Shown here piece after piece: positions 1 through 12,084 of a stretch of 64,000 nucleotides of DNA. Source of the DNA: Mesocentrotus franciscanus (Eukaryota > Echinodermata > Echinoidea > Camarodonta > Strongylocentrotidae); the NCBI GenBank assembly GCA_037976565.1, contig CP137680.1:29068348-29132347 (forward strand). The letters are read 5' to 3'. The notes below the pieces were generated by a model. The model did no database searches and was not told where the DNA came from. It saw only the letters and a program-made list of their open reading frames with translations. The translations under genes were made by a program, and so were the position numbers. Each line of letters opens with the position of its first letter. Within the stretch, counting starts at the first letter, position 1.

Positions 1-2
1 CA

Positions 3-300
3 CCAACTTTTGAACAGATAGAGCAGTATACGATCAAATACATATACAAGGATAATTCAAGAATGACACTTGCAGAAGCTCGGGCTAAAAAGTGGGATGG
101 GATGAAGAGGAAATCGACTCTCAGGATTCCTCATGGTACAGATTTGCCTAATTTGAAGGTAACACAGGCCAACTATCAGGCATTCACCATGTTAACATTT
201 ATAAAATCCAGATGCTCCATCATCTCCCCTTCAGCATGGTTGGAGCTTGAGAGAGGGCAAAATTAATGTTTGCCAATATGGTATTCACAGCCAGCACTAC
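3..300 (+). pseudogene. C-terminal fragment of a repeat-associated ORF of unknown function
   Basis: One frame is open from the window start through residue runs such as FEQIEQYTIKYIYKDNSR and LPNLKVTQANYQAF up to about 215. A second frame then continues with HGWSLREGKINV near 236-271. The order 'LP...ANYQA...HGW-L-GK-V' resembles the C-terminal part of multicopy uncharacterised ORFs in marine invertebrate genomes that end in a Cys-rich and acidic tail; this is recalled from family style, not searched. A frame change between the halves and a stop soon after 300 make it a relic. An acidic reading frame at 960-1061 may be its displaced tail. Confidence 0.35.
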
Positions 301-329
301 CTCAACGTCTAATGCCTGGATTACATACG

Positions 330-945
330 GCATACGATTAGTGTACGGAGCCCGTATCCTGCCCGTATCCCCTTTTCCGTGCGGCCTCCGTGCGGAGGCA
401 GGAGGTGGCCGTGAGATTTTCGTACGGATTCACGGGCTCCGCAGCCTTTACGATTTTGTTTCGCGGGAAGTTATACAAATTTGAAAAATCGTAAGCCCGT
501 AGCCCGTAGAAATGTCGTAGGTGGCACTGCACAATCCCCGCACGGGCATTGCGCGGAGGCTCCTGCTGATCGTGCAGCAAACGCACGATTTTTTTTCGGT
601 AAACACGGAGGCAAAAAACGCTCAAAAACAGCACGGCGGCTGCACGGTCACGCCTTTTCCGCGCAACCTCTGCACGGAAGCTGAACGGGCTCCGGACGAT
701 TTCCGTGCGGAGGCTGCGGAGACTGCACGGCTACTGCAATAAAATTGCACGATTTCCGTTCAATCTCCGAGCAGCCTATGCACGGATTTGCCGCGGCCTG
801 CCCCTGGGGGCCAATACAAGAAATGGCACGATGCTCGTAGATAATGTAAACACAAACATCGTAGCCCGTAGCCTCCTATGATGCCCCCAAAATCGCACGA
901 AAAATCGTAGACCAATTTATCGTACGACGCCCGGGGCAAATGTAA
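330..945. repeat. CpG/GC-rich block with reiterated short motifs
   Basis: About 600 bases are far richer in G+C and CpG than anything around them. Short words recur in both orientations (CGTAGCCCGTAG, GTGCGGAGGC, CACGGGC, CGTACGA). The edges look loosely inverted: GATTACAT then CATACGATTAGT on the left, and complementary ATCGTACG then ATGTAAT on the right. This suggests a non-autonomous element inserted into the ORF relic around it. Several 60-100 residue ORFs across it on both strands follow from the composition and are not treated as genes. Confidence 0.5.
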
Positions 946-959
946 TCTAGGCATAAGTG

Positions 960-1061
960 ATGCCAGAACAAAAATGCACTGAAGACTCTGACATGGATTC
1001 AGATACTAGTGATTGTAACAGTGATTCTGACTATGATTCTGATGGATATGACACTGAGTAG
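960..1061 (+). pseudogene. Short acidic Asp/Ser-rich reading frame
   Basis: An ATG at 960 opens a 33-residue frame, mostly D, S and E with alternating DSD units, ending at TAG 1059-1061. Acidic tails end many repeat-type ORFs, so it may be the last part of the fragment at 3-300, now separated by the GC-rich block. It could equally be chance. A possible spliced segment with an AAG/gtaagc border near 1202 follows but has no recognisable product. Confidence 0.2.
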
Positions 1062-1964
1062 GATGATAAACTGTGCAATAAAGCAGGATAAGCATCACTG
1101 TACAATGCGTTTCGAAATAACTGTGTTATTGTTGGCCAAGGATCCTGATTCAAGTCTCTCAGTAGCCCTTTTGGCAGCCAGTTTGAATGTTCATGGTCAA
1201 GGTAAGCTTTTTTTACTTACGAAAGTTGTATATTTGAATTTGCCATGCCAGAAAACATATTATTAGACACTAAAATTATTAGAATCGCACAATGTTAACT
1301 ACATTGGTAAATTTGACCCCCACTCAAAAGTGCGTTGAACTTTCAACGTTTTTGATCCTAGCGCCCTCATTTAAGGTCGGAAGTATATCAAACTATACGT
1401 TTTCTGAATCCTCATGACTAGACGAGTAATTTGATATGCATATCGATACGATTGGAATATATTTAAATTTTGACCCCTGTTTGACCTTTGTTGACCCCTC
1501 CCGGAAATGCCCGGCATTTTCAAGGGGGCAGCCCATGTCAAAACACTTTCAAACCTTTGTTCCCAGAGTTTAGTCACGGGACCTACAGGCTGGTCTCCTA
1601 TTATAACAGAGGACATCCCGGTAGACCAACATCCCTGGAGACTGACAGCTCACGGAGCGATATCGATGGTCCAGTAGACCCTCAGAGTTGTCAAAAGGTC
1701 CACGAGACCGAATATCAATCTGAATTCGACTGAAAACTACCCAGTATTTTATCATTTTGCTAGGTGATATGCCTAATCAAGACAGATCTCATATGTAATC
1801 GAACTCGGTGGGATATCTTAGTTTTGTTTCACTTTATCTCGTTCTCTCTATGGCACATTGCCTAACACACTGTAAGTTTCAAGTCCCTAAAAGTGCAATT
1901 TTGTTTTACTTCAATCAGATGATTGCCCAATTTTCTTTCTAATAAGTGCCCCTTCTTCTTCATT

Positions 1965-2060
1965 ATAAGTGCCCCCTTTTACTTCTTATAAGTGCCCTTA
2001 TTAAAATCTGATATGTGCCCCTATGACAAGTGCCCTTTTACTTTATAATTAATGCCCGTT
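1965..2060. repeat. Degenerate short tandem repeat (TTATAAGTGCCC type)
   Basis: Five to six imperfect units built on ATAAGTGCCC plus a T/C-rich spacer lie in intron 2 of gene copy 1. The same array is at about 27800-27920 in gene copy 2, so it predates the duplication. Confidence 0.7.
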
Positions 2061-2106
2061 CCCCTTCGTATTGATAAGAGTGAGACAGTGAACCGAAAAG
2101 TATTAC

Positions 2107-2188
2107 CTGTAACATCTGCACTGGTGAAGGAGCTGACAGACACAGCCAACTTGTAGGAATAGTACGCTAAGTAGATGCAGCTGGTTAT
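2107..2188 (-). CDS. Gene copy 1, exon 2 (four-span membrane protein)
   Basis: This 82-base exon is read on the minus strand between a CAG acceptor (2189-2191) and a gtaata donor (2101-2106). It encodes 27 residues plus the first base of a Gly codon, the same length and phase as exon 2 of copy 2 (27971-28052). Against copy 2 it differs in 12 codons; 11 change the residue and one (ACG/ACA) is silent. The frame is intact. By position it completes membrane span 1 and most of the first extracytoplasmic loop. No exon 3 was found between here and the left edge; it may lie outside the window. Confidence 0.75.
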
Positions 2189-2235
2189 CTGTGATTAAAT
2201 AAATAAAACCATGAAGAATGTAAAGTTTGAAAATC

Positions 2236-2366
2236 AGGGCCCTGTCTTACAAAGAGTTGCGATTGATCCAAATCAATCGCAAGTTCTCCAATCAATCGCA
2301 AGTTTGCAGTCTCCTATCTCTGTACATAGTTGCGATTGATATCAACTCTTTGTAAGACTGGGCCCA
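2236..2366. mobile_element. Short non-autonomous element with terminal inverted repeats
   Basis: The ends read AGGGCCCTGTCTTACAAAGA and, on the other strand, TGGGCCCAGTCTTACAAAGA. The interior repeats the word TGCGATTGAT in both orientations. The corresponding place in gene copy 2 (near 28097) lacks it, so it inserted after the duplication or was lost there. No coding capacity. Confidence 0.8.
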
Positions 2367-2647
2367 GATCTACTTAATTTCCGAGTAAAACAACCCATGA
2401 GGAAGTGGATATAGCAATAAGATAGTAACCACAAAATAGAGGCCTATATTACACAGACCGTGTCGTGTTTTTACATAGATATTTAAAACGAAACAAATTA
2501 ACGGACTTAATGGCCTGTGTTCATACAACCGTATGCATATATTCCTCCGTAGATCATTTCAGTTTCTTCTTACAGTCATGTGCTGCAATGTGGCGCGGTG
2601 TGAATTTTTCAGTATTTCAAATATTATTCTAAACTTGAGACTCAGTG

Positions 2648-2989
2648 TAAAGGCAGGGTATTTTACCAACATCACTACAACTGTTGTAATGTATTTTTAA
2701 TTGCGCCATCTTTCGGTGACGGCGTACATAGATCGATTTCAAGTTCCTGTACCCATGGATACCGTTAGCCTCATTCAGAGCGCATCTAGATGGAGGCAAT
2801 GTTTGTCGCGTCATGTCCGATAGAATGAATGTATATAATGATAATATATAATAATAATATATAATGAACATTCATGGCACCTGCAGGACCGTTGCAAGGT
2901 AACATGGCTGTCGACACATTGGGACATTGTGAGCAGCAGATGGCAGTATACGTAAAATGAAGTAGCGTCAGTGGAATACCCTGCCTTTA
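2648..2989. mobile_element. 342-bp inverted-repeat element (MITE)
   Basis: The left end TAAAGGCAGGGTATTTTACC is matched by the complementary right end TAAAGGCAGGGTATTCCACT. It carries no ORF of note. Target duplication is at most TA. It lies in the insertion that splits copy 1 of the duplicated gene block. Confidence 0.75.
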
Positions 2990-3164
2990 ATTATATCAAC
3001 ATTGCAACTCTGTCAATAGGTAGTTTGAATTGAATAGCAAGTGATCATTTTCGGATCAGCCTCTTCTAAACTCTCTTCAACGTATAGAAGAAAGTTCCAA
3101 TTACTTAAAGGCTAATTATAGGATGGCTATGATGAACATGTATCTTTATTGTTTATAGTATTAT

Positions 3165-6095
3165 GTGAATGTAAGAGGGATTAGAGAAAACGCCGGACGA
3201 GGGTTTTCTTGGAGCAAAAAAAAGGGAGATATTATAATTCTACACGAAACTTATAGTTCTAAGGACATTGAGGACAAGTGGAGTTCTATGTGGGACGGGT
3301 TATGTTTTTTTTTATAGCCACATTTCTACTCACAGCAGCGGGGTACTTATTCTAATCAAGACTTCTGTTGATTTTACTCTCATAAACATAGAGCAAGACG
3401 ATAGTGGACGTTATATATTAATAGACTGTGAAATTCAAGGGTGTAGAATGGTGTTACGTATCGTATATTTTCCGACGACGGATAAAGAGAAAAAAACAAA
3501 TACAAATGTTACTGGAACTACATAGAAGCTTGAACAAGACAAATAGGTGTAATAAATATGTTATAATAGGAGGAGATTTTAATTTGATTAGGAATGATGA
3601 GTTAGATTAAAATGAAAAAGTATATCAAAGCCCTCAAAATAAATTTAGTAAGGAAGTGAGAAATGCTATGGAAGAGTTAAATTTAATATATAATTTTTAT
3701 ATAACAATAGTCTTTGTGCAAACGTAGAATATGTTAAACAGATGAAAGAAGTGATATTCCGATTAAAGGAGGAACTGAAGTTAGAAATTAAACCTAGGAG
3801 AGTGCTCTGGGTCTATATGAAAATGAAAATAATGAGCTTTACACGAGCCTTTTCAAAAAGATTTTTCTCTTTTCTCTATAAAGTTAGAACATAGTATTAT
3901 TTTAAGGAATTACCTGTAACTGAAGAAAAAGTAAAGGAATTAAAAAGTAAGAAAAAAGAACTCGTAGACAGTTATGAATATATTTATGAAATTATTGACA
4001 AATTCGATGAAAATTTAGTCAGCTGTTACAAATAAAAGGAAAAGTATAATCAAGAGATTAGTCAATGAGGAAGAAGAAATTATTGATAAGAGGAAAGACA
4101 TTTTAAACCAAAAAAAAAAACGAAGAAACAACTCCATCCGATAGGGACTTTTTTGAGGATCTATCAACATTGACAAGGGAAATTTTAACGAATTGTGAAG
4201 GAGAGATTTATGAAGGGGAATGCTTTGCGGTTCTGAAAGAAATGAAACAAAATGAATCACCAGGGAAAAACAAGCTTCCAGGTTAAAATATTACAATACA
4301 ATAAAACCAAGCCATCAAAAATGAGCCAAGCCAAATCCTGCCTGTCGCTGAATAATGTTTAAACATTACAATTGATATCTGTATGGAAAAAAATATCGTA
4401 TTAGGCTGGTTGTCTAATATAATAACAACAGCAACTTGCTCTTTATTAGGCACAGAGGCACAGAGTTTGCTCGGCTTTTTGAAAGTGTTAAAACAGTGTC
4501 TGTACTTGCAAACTAGTCTTTTAGACTTCTCCCTCTCTCTTTATGCTTTCTTTTCCCATAGTTCCCCTTTTTGCCATTTGAATTGGCTCGTATCGCCAAT
4601 GCCAAACTGATGTCAAGCCACTATGTCAAAAATTAACTTGCTCTTTATTAGGCACAGACATGTCAGGTCAGAGTTTGCACGGCTTTCTGAAAGTGTCAAA
4701 ACAGAGTCCTTACTTGCAGACTGGGGTTTCAGACTTCTCCCTCTCTCTCATTTATGTGACATCCCTCACACCGGTCCCAAGATTAATATATGAGGTTTTA
4801 GATTAGTTGACTTTCGAAATTCCTGGAGTAGGAGGAATAAAATAAACAAAATACCTTGTATTTAGATTATGATCAGTTTGGAGGTCTGAAAATGGTGAAT
4901 TTTGAATTGTTGATCAAAGCACAAAGGGTTATGTTGGTTTAAAAACTTACAGAAGATAATGAAATGAAATGGAAGCAGTATTTGAAATATGCCACAAAAA
5001 AATATATAAAATTTATATTTTCATGTGACTATATCCTTGGACTGTTGAAGATAACGTTGCCACAATTATATATTAATCTATCGGAAGTTTAGATGGATAC
5101 GAGAGATTTTCAGATGAAATATAAACTATATATTGAAGGAAATGGGATCATTGGTAATAACAAATTCATACGAGTAAAAGGGATGTGCAAATATATAAAA
5201 TAAGACATATTATAGAACAATGTGAAAAATTAAGATATTTTGCATATTTCCAACAGCTGGGATTGAATGTAATTGACTTTGAGATAATACAAATCATTTA
5301 TGAAACACTTCCAGTTAGCTGGAAAATGAATATGACAAAAGACAATGATACAGTTTATATTGTACGCGGAATTGCATTTGTAATGGGATTTTTTTTTTTT
5401 TTAATCAATAAATGATATTGTATTAACAAAAATAATTACACGGAATTTCTGAAACAGAACGCCAAATATTTTTGAAAGAAAAAAGATAAACATGTTTTTT
5501 TCTGATAAAGACATTGAAAACGTGTTTAAGAGGCAAAGACAAGGTACAAGTCATCATTTGTATCAATTTGGAATTGCCCAAACTAATATATGTTGCTGCT
5601 GCAAAATGGAAAAGGAGACATATCGTAATTTATTTTTTTAATGTGAAAAAGCTCGTTTGATATGGAACGACTGTCATAATATATTTGACTTTATATCCAT
5701 AGCTAGAGATATTTTGTGGAATAACATTATAATTGATCAAACAAAGGAGCAATTGGTAAATCAATTCTGGTAAAGTATTTGATTTTCATGGGAAGAGAAC
5801 GGAGTTCATTTATAACCATGGATGAAATTTAATAAGTTTTCCCAGAATTCAAAATTTCTTTATTGTTACATGTTTTTTAATTTATTGATTTTCTATGTAT
5901 ACCTTATTTTCAAGACATATTGTAAAACAGCCTCTAAGGAACTAATACTTCAACAACCACTGCTTCTAGTTAGTTCCTCTTTTCTCGTGCCATTACTATC
6001 AAATTTGTCTAGTTTCATTGTATATTTTTTGTAATATACTTATTCATTGTATTATGTTTTGCATGAGAAATAAAAATCATTTCAATCATTTGAAT
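3165..6095 (+). pseudogene. Tx1/L1-like non-LTR retrotransposon, decayed
   Basis: Frame-broken pieces appear in the expected order. First is an apurinic endonuclease start (NVRGIRENAGR, near 3168), then SSGVLILI (about 3340) and the catalytic-type block IIGGDFNLI (about 3565). Next is the linker to the reverse transcriptase (NESPGKNKLPG, about 4255). After an insertion come post-RT segments (GGLKMVNFELLIKAQ, about 4880; LLKITLPQLYINL, about 5045) and a C-terminal Cys-type region (about 5590-5680). The 3' end is A-rich near 6070-6095. Many stops and frame changes show it is dead. The RT core with its Y-x-D-D box is missing, apparently lost where 4290-4790 is inserted. Confidence 0.75.
4290..4790. 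repeat. Third copy of an intron-1 repeat, nested in the Tx1-like element
   Basis: From about 4300 this aligns with 13560-13890 and 30395-30730, the intron-1 sequence of gene copies 1 and 2. Shared words include GAGCCAAGCCAAATCCTGCC and AAACTGATGTCAAGCCACTA. The 'acttgctctttattaggcacag' part is doubled here (about 4435 and 4637). Its presence inside a retrotransposon means the segment is itself a dispersed repeat. Confidence 0.7.
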
Positions 6096-6353
6096 CAAAA
6101 CGCAATTGCAAAGAAGATGAATTGTAGGAATACAAAATTGGCATTGATGAGAAATAAATTCCCCCTGCATTTGAGAAATTGGGAAAACCTGAAAGTTTTA
6201 GGAAAAGCGAAGTAGCTAGAGGTGGAACGTCATTTCGAGATAGTACAGAAACCTGTCCCAAAATGCATTCCCTTTCCACACAAGTAGAAGGGGGAGGAGG
6301 AGGATGGGGAAAGGGAGAGGGGCAGGGTGAGGGAGAGCGGGATAAGTCCAAGT

Positions 6354-6355
<2 letters not shown>

Positions 6356-6387
<32 letters not shown>

Positions 6388-8735
6388 CAGTTCTTTTATA
6401 GCGCATAACACATTACAGGATAGCATGTCCCTATGCGCTTTATATAGAAAGGATAGAATTACATGAAAAGGTAATACAAATGAGAAAATACACTTAGTAG
6501 CAAAAAAAGTACATGTAGTGTACTAGTGTTGGACACTGAGTTCATGGGTGTACACTTTAAAAATTGAATAAATACCTTTTAAGAGAAATTTTAAACATGT
6601 TTAAATCATGGTGATTTCTCATGGAATCTGGAAGGGCATTCCATAAAACTGAGGAGGCGTGGGTAAAAGAACGCTCACCGTATGTTTTAGTTGAGGTGGG
6701 AGGGACAATGTATAATGCTTTTGAGTTTGATCTTAAAGTACGAGTAGGCCGATACAATGATAATAGTTCACTTAAATAGGAAGGGGCAATGTCGTGAAAG
6801 CATTCGTATGCAAAAACTAATAGTTTAAACAAAATACGGGAGTGGACAGGAAGCCAATGTAGATTTCGTAGCACAGGAGTGATTGATTCATATTTTCAAG
6901 TTCGGGTCACTAATCTCGCCGCTGAATTTTGAATAGTCTGCAATTTTCTGATTTGTCGCTGAGGAAGACCGAAAAGAAGACTGTTACAAAAATCAATGCG
7001 GCATAAAACAAATGCATGGACTAATTTTTCAGTGGTGGGCCTATCCAAAAAGTCACGGATTTTTCCAATCTTATATAAAGCATACGAAGCAGCGCGACAC
7101 TTTTGAGATCTATATAAAATTGTCAAATGTCAACCGAGAATCAAAAATCACTCCTAGGTTTTTACAAGATCTGTTTGCATGTTAAAATGTTCCATCTAGG
7201 TCTATAGACTGAATTGATTGTGTTTCTCGAAAACGTGAAGAAATGTGAAGGAACTCTGTTTTACTACTGTTTAGCTTCAGGCTATTCAGCTGAGACCACT
7301 CCTTGATAGCGTGTATACAATTTAAAATTTCAGTAGTTGGATCAAAATTATTAGACTTTTTAAAAGAAACATACAGTTGCTTATCATCCGCATAGAACAT
7401 CTTTTGTATATGATACCTATCTATTATGGACTAGAGTGGAGAAATATAAAGCGTAAACAAAATGGGACCTAACACAGATCCTTGCGGAACACCTTGAGTT
7501 AAAGAGTTGGTGGATGATCGTTCATTTCCAATAATAACACGATGGCTTCGGCCCAACAGATACGATTGGAACCATTTCAATGCCTGGTCACAAATTCCAA
7601 GTTTGCGTTCCAAACGCTTCAGGAGAATGTCGTGATTTATGGTATCAAAAGCAGATGAAAAATCTAGTAATATGAGAATTACTTCTTTCCCCTTGTCTAA
7701 TGACATCAATATATCATTTGTGACCCAAAGTAGAGCTGTTTCGACTCCATAAAACTGACGATAACCTGATTGGAATTTGGCATGCAGATCATTTTCTTTA
7801 AGATTGGCTTGTAACTGGGAAGCTGCAAGCTTTTCTAAAATCTTGGCAATGAATCTTAGATTAGCGATTGGACGATAGTTTTTTAACTCTTCTGTATTGA
7901 AAGAATTTCCTTTTAATTTGGGTAGGATATTGGCACACCTAAATTTATTGGGGACGCACCCAGTTACAAACGAATCTTTAACAATGGTTGTCATGATTGG
8001 AACCAATTCATCTAAGAATTATTTTAAGAAAAGGAGTCGGAATGGGGTCAAGATCGCATGTCGTTGAGAAAGACTTCATAATAAAACTACGTACTTCTTC
8101 ATCAGTTACTGTTCTGAAGTGCCCAAATGATGATGACCTGTAAGGCTCTTCAACAAAATAGAATTCAGTAGCACTGGGGGTGGAGGACTCTAGCTGATGT
8201 GTGATGTTTTCTACTTTCTCGGTGAAGTATATAACAAAGCGTTCAGGTAATGGGTCACCATCGCCATCAGTGGTTGGAATAGTAAGAGAAGTAGTAGGCC
8301 GTGTCAACTGTTCAACTTTCTTAAAAAGTTCACGCGGGGTACATGCTCTAAGCTGATCACGATGATGCTTACTCCTTGCAGATCCCAGCTGGTTTCTGTA
8401 ATGATGGGCTGCTTTTCGGAAATTCCAGGAAATTCTCACGATCAATCTCCAATCCATGTGGAAAAGCTTTTCGTTCTAGCGCTCGGAGTTCCCGCTTGAG
8501 CTGACGGAGATCATCACCATACCATGGAGATTCAGGTCGACTTGTGATGGTGCGCGTAACTTCAGGGGCGTGTTTGTCAAGGAGAGAGGAAAGCGAATAC
8601 TCAAACTGGTCAACATGTTCGTTTACATTGTTGGAAGAAAATGAGTATAGTTCAGACAAAAGAATGTCACGACGAAATGCCTCAATATTAATGTTTCGTA
8701 TTAAGAGAGTTAGAGAGGAGGAAAGGAAGTAAGAA
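6356..8735 (-). pseudogene. CR1/L2-like non-LTR retrotransposon, 5'-truncated
   Basis: On the minus strand, from 8735 downward: the end of the endonuclease-RT linker, then RT motifs LKNYRPIANL, LLDFSSAFDTINHDIL, GVPQGSVLGPILF and, in a broken frame, FYADDKQLYV (near 7395). Thumb and C-terminal segments follow, including LHWLPVHSRI and SSVLWNALPDSMR (6600-6870). The 3' end carries the GCGCTATAAAAGAACTGAG word and an (ATT)n tail at 6356-6384. The apurinic endonuclease is absent. At least three frame interruptions between 6890 and 8460 make it inactive. It lies inside copy 1 of the gene block. Confidence 0.85.
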
Positions 8736-8739
8736 GGTT

Positions 8740-9125
8740 TTGGGGTAGATTGTGAGTTTTAATACAAGAAAAACTCATAATTTTAATTCTGTATAATATA
8801 ATGTTGAGGAATATGAAACTCATTTTTTTTTTAGTGTTCAGTATCATTCTGAAAAAGGCGCAATGCTTGTTCTGGTTTTGGGGATGTTATAACTGTGTAT
8901 AGTGCGGTAATATTTTCCTATTATGTAATTGTGATATATTTTAGTTCTATACATTCTGAAATTATAATGTTTTAGTTATGTTCGTTACTTTATCAAATTA
9001 TGATTTTTTTTTTTTAAAGTAATGTTTCAATTTGTTTAAACTAGGACTATGGAAAATACTTTGCTTCTATGTTATGTACGAAAAGGAATTGGAGTTTTGA
9101 TTAATAAAATTCAATGAATACACCA
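8740..9125 (+). repeat. Possible 3' untranslated end of a plus-strand retroelement
   Basis: A T-rich non-coding stretch ends in TTGATTAATAAAATTCAATG, similar in style to Tx1/L1-type 3' ends. No ORF. It abuts the truncated 5' end of the minus-strand CR1/L2 element. Only the end signature supports the call. Confidence 0.3.
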
Positions 9126-9781
9126 ACAAAAAGTAATGTTTGGCCAAAGTTCGATAGTTAATAGACAATGAGATTTAAATCGCATTTGGTTTATTCTTTT
9201 TGTTTTTGTGCTGAATTTTATTTAGATAAAACATGGTAAAAGTTACGGAGGAAAGGGAGAATCTACGCAATAATAGCAATGTTTTTTTTTTTAATTCAGA
9301 AATATGCATCGCCACCAAGAGGGCTAAATTGAACAATAATTTTAAAAAAGTATTTACATGATAAAAAAGTACATTTAATAGAATCATAACAATATAAGTC
9401 AACATTAACAAATATCTCTATATGTAAGTTTGGATCGCACAAGAACATACTACACATAAATGGATCTTGCGTTGAATGAGTTGTACTTTTTAACGGTATA
9501 GGCGAAGGTTAAAATTAATGTAATGTGAAGAATGACCGGTTAAAGAGAGTGAGGCATATAACCATGCTTCATATTTTGAGAAGATAGGCGGTAAGAACAG
9601 AGAGGGGACTGTGAGTAAGCGATATAGAGAGAGAAGGAGAGAGAAAGAGTCCCCACACGAATATGATCGATGGGTTTGGGTATTTTATTATAGTTGGTAC
9701 CAGCAAAACAAGAATTTAGCCACTAACCATTCAGCTCCACAGGACTACGAAGTTTGTCATAAAACCTGAGTGTAATCTACT

Positions 9782-10160
9782 TTATTATTATTATTATTAT
9801 TATCATTATTATAATTATTGTTATTTATATACTGCGCTTTTCCCAGAGCGGCCCAAAGCGCTTACAAGAAGAAGAATCATAAAACAAATGAAAATGAAAA
9901 CTTACAGAATCCTAAAAATCTGGATTACAAAAAAGAAATGTTTTAAGTCCTTTTTTGAATGAAGAGACAGATGGTGATTGCCTGAGTATTAAAGGTAGGA
10001 TATTCCAATATTTAGATGCAGTTATAGTAAAACTCCTAACTCCAGCTAGTTTCCGTGTGATGTTGTATGTAAGACGGAGTGGGTCATTGGAGGCTCGTAC
10101 ATTTCTGCGAGGGGTGTATAGGGTCAAACAATCACGTAGGTATTGAGGTGCCTGTTTATT
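9782..10160 (-). pseudogene. CR1/L2-like 3' fragment
   Basis: The minus-strand ORF 9912-10127 carries the usual C-terminal signature: a Gly-x-Arg-Ser-Phe block (GVRSFTITASKYWNILP) followed by FKKGLKTFLF. The 3' part has the word AAGCGCTTTGGGCCGCTCTG and an (ATT)n tail at 9782-9830. Gene copy 2 has no counterpart between about 28605 and 28615, so it is an insertion into intron 1 of copy 1. Confidence 0.8.
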
Positions 10161-10484
10161 AAGGGATTTTAAAGACTAACAATAGTAATTTCAATTTTTT
10201 TTCAAGTTTACTTGGTAAATTTTGTTGTCTTTTATTAGCACTCCAATCAAATGTTGACATTGTAAAACTTTCTCTCTCTTGAAACGGGTAAGATATGAAA
10301 GAAATAAAGCCTTAGCAGTTCAATCTACAATTACAATTAAAGAAATCCCTGATCTCGAAATAATTATTCATTTTTGAAGAAGAATACATTATTTGAAAAT
10401 TAGTATACGACTAACAAGTCGTTTATACTAATTTCATTTCATGTATCTATATAGTTCTGGATACCAAATAAAATCAGTGAACTT

Positions 10485-12013
10485 GCAGATTCAAGACCAT
10501 CTGGTAGAACATGACTTGTATGCTAGTATGCGAGTCTGCTGTTCTCCGAACTGTTAATGATATACTGCTGGCCCTTGACAGAGGAGATGAAGCTGTTTTT
10601 ACTACCTTTGGATTATTCGTCAGCATTCGACACCATCCATCATGAAACACTAATCTCCCGTTTACAAAGGCGCTATGGAATCTGCAACGATGCTTTGAAG
10701 TGGTTTCAATCATTCTTCCAGAACAGGAGACACTCTGTAATCACTGGGGAATTACAATTGCCTACTTACTACACCTGTTATGGGGTACCCCAGGGTTCTG
10801 TTATCGGACCTTTAGCCTTTGGTCTGTATGCTGCTCCTCTTCAGGACGTCATCGGTCACAACATAAACTGTATGATGTATGCGGATGACACTCATATGTA
10901 TATAACCTTAAAGAATAATGAGCAGTCTAATACCATTGACAGACTCCAAGTGTGTGTGAACGATATCATCAATTGGTCTAATAAAAATGGTCTGAATCCC
11001 AATAGTACCAAACTGAGGTTCTACATTTCACTAGCAAATTCAGGAACAGTAACCAGATGGATGGCATAGAAAAAGCCGATACCATTGTCAAATGTGTCGA
11101 TGCCGCGAGAAATATTGGCGTGCAGCTAGACAAAAAACTTACAATGGCAGCTCAAATCAATAATGTATGTAAAAAACAGTTCATTTGCTTTGCACAAAAT
11201 TGGAAAAATCCGCCAATTCCTAACGAAAGAAGCAACTAAGCAGCTAGTTGATGCCCTGATAATATCTCGCATAGATTTTTACAATAGTTTACTATATGGT
11301 CTTCCTAATGTTCACACCAATAAATTACAAAGAATCCAAAACTCAGCAGTCAGACTAATCACTAGAACTAAACGCAGAGAACATATAACACCCATACTCA
11401 AACAATTGCACTGGCTCCCAGTTAAGTCCCGTATTAAGTACAAGATCCTTTTACTGACATATTAATGCTCACAAGGTACAGCCCCGTCTTACCTGCAAGA
11501 TCTCATTCTACAAAATACCCCTACAAGAAAATTGAGATCAAATAATAAATTCCTCCTGGTAACTCCAAACACTCAAATAAAGTAGTATGACACTCGCTCT
11601 TTCAAAACATCTTCGGCCGAATTGTGGAATAGCTTGCCTGATATTGTAAAACATGCAAGCACAAAAGAGTCATTTAAGACTGTTGAAGACCTATCTTTTC
11701 GTACATTGATAATTGCGTTCAAGCAGTTTAGTGACTTCTTTTGGTTGTAGTATCATGTACCATGTTCAATTTAATTTTCATTTAATTTTCATTAAAACTT
11801 TGTATTACCTGAATGTACAATATATTACATGTAAGCTATATAGGCATTGAGTATCATTATTGTTGTTTGTAATTAATTATTTTCATGTATCAGGCTTAAA
11901 TGTCCATTTCTTATTCTGCCCTATCTCTATTTCCTTGTTTCCCAAGCGCATAGGGACTTTCTTTGTGTTAGTGATATGCGCTATACAAGTAACGTTCATT
12001 GTTATTATTATTT

Positions 12014-12072
<59 letters not shown>

Positions 12073-12075
12073 GTA
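10485..12075 (+). pseudogene. CR1/L2-like retrotransposon, 5'-truncated, second copy
   Basis: The ORF at 10557-11069 has RT motifs LDYSSAFDTIHHETL, YGVPQGSVIGPLAF and MMYADDTHMY. Downstream frames carry RLITRTKRREHITPILKQLH and LHWLPVKSRIKYKILLLTY. The 3' end has CCAAGCGCATAGGGACTTTC, then ATATGCGCTATACAAG and an (ATT)n tail at about 12002-12072. Flanks on both sides align across one point of gene copy 2 (about 28872-28885), so this is a clean insertion into intron 1 of copy 1. Frames are broken at about 11060-11160 and after 11465. Confidence 0.85.
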
Positions 12076-12084
12076 CTTTAAAGT

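Noticed and set aside
338..742. Several ORFs of 67-98 residues in the GC-rich block
   Set aside because: Open on both strands because stop codons are rare in GC-rich DNA; no domain or conserved start.
1..2106. Exons 3-6 of gene copy 1
   Set aside because: Searched by eye for the exon-3 and exon-4 motifs and splice sites; none seen. They may lie beyond the left edge.
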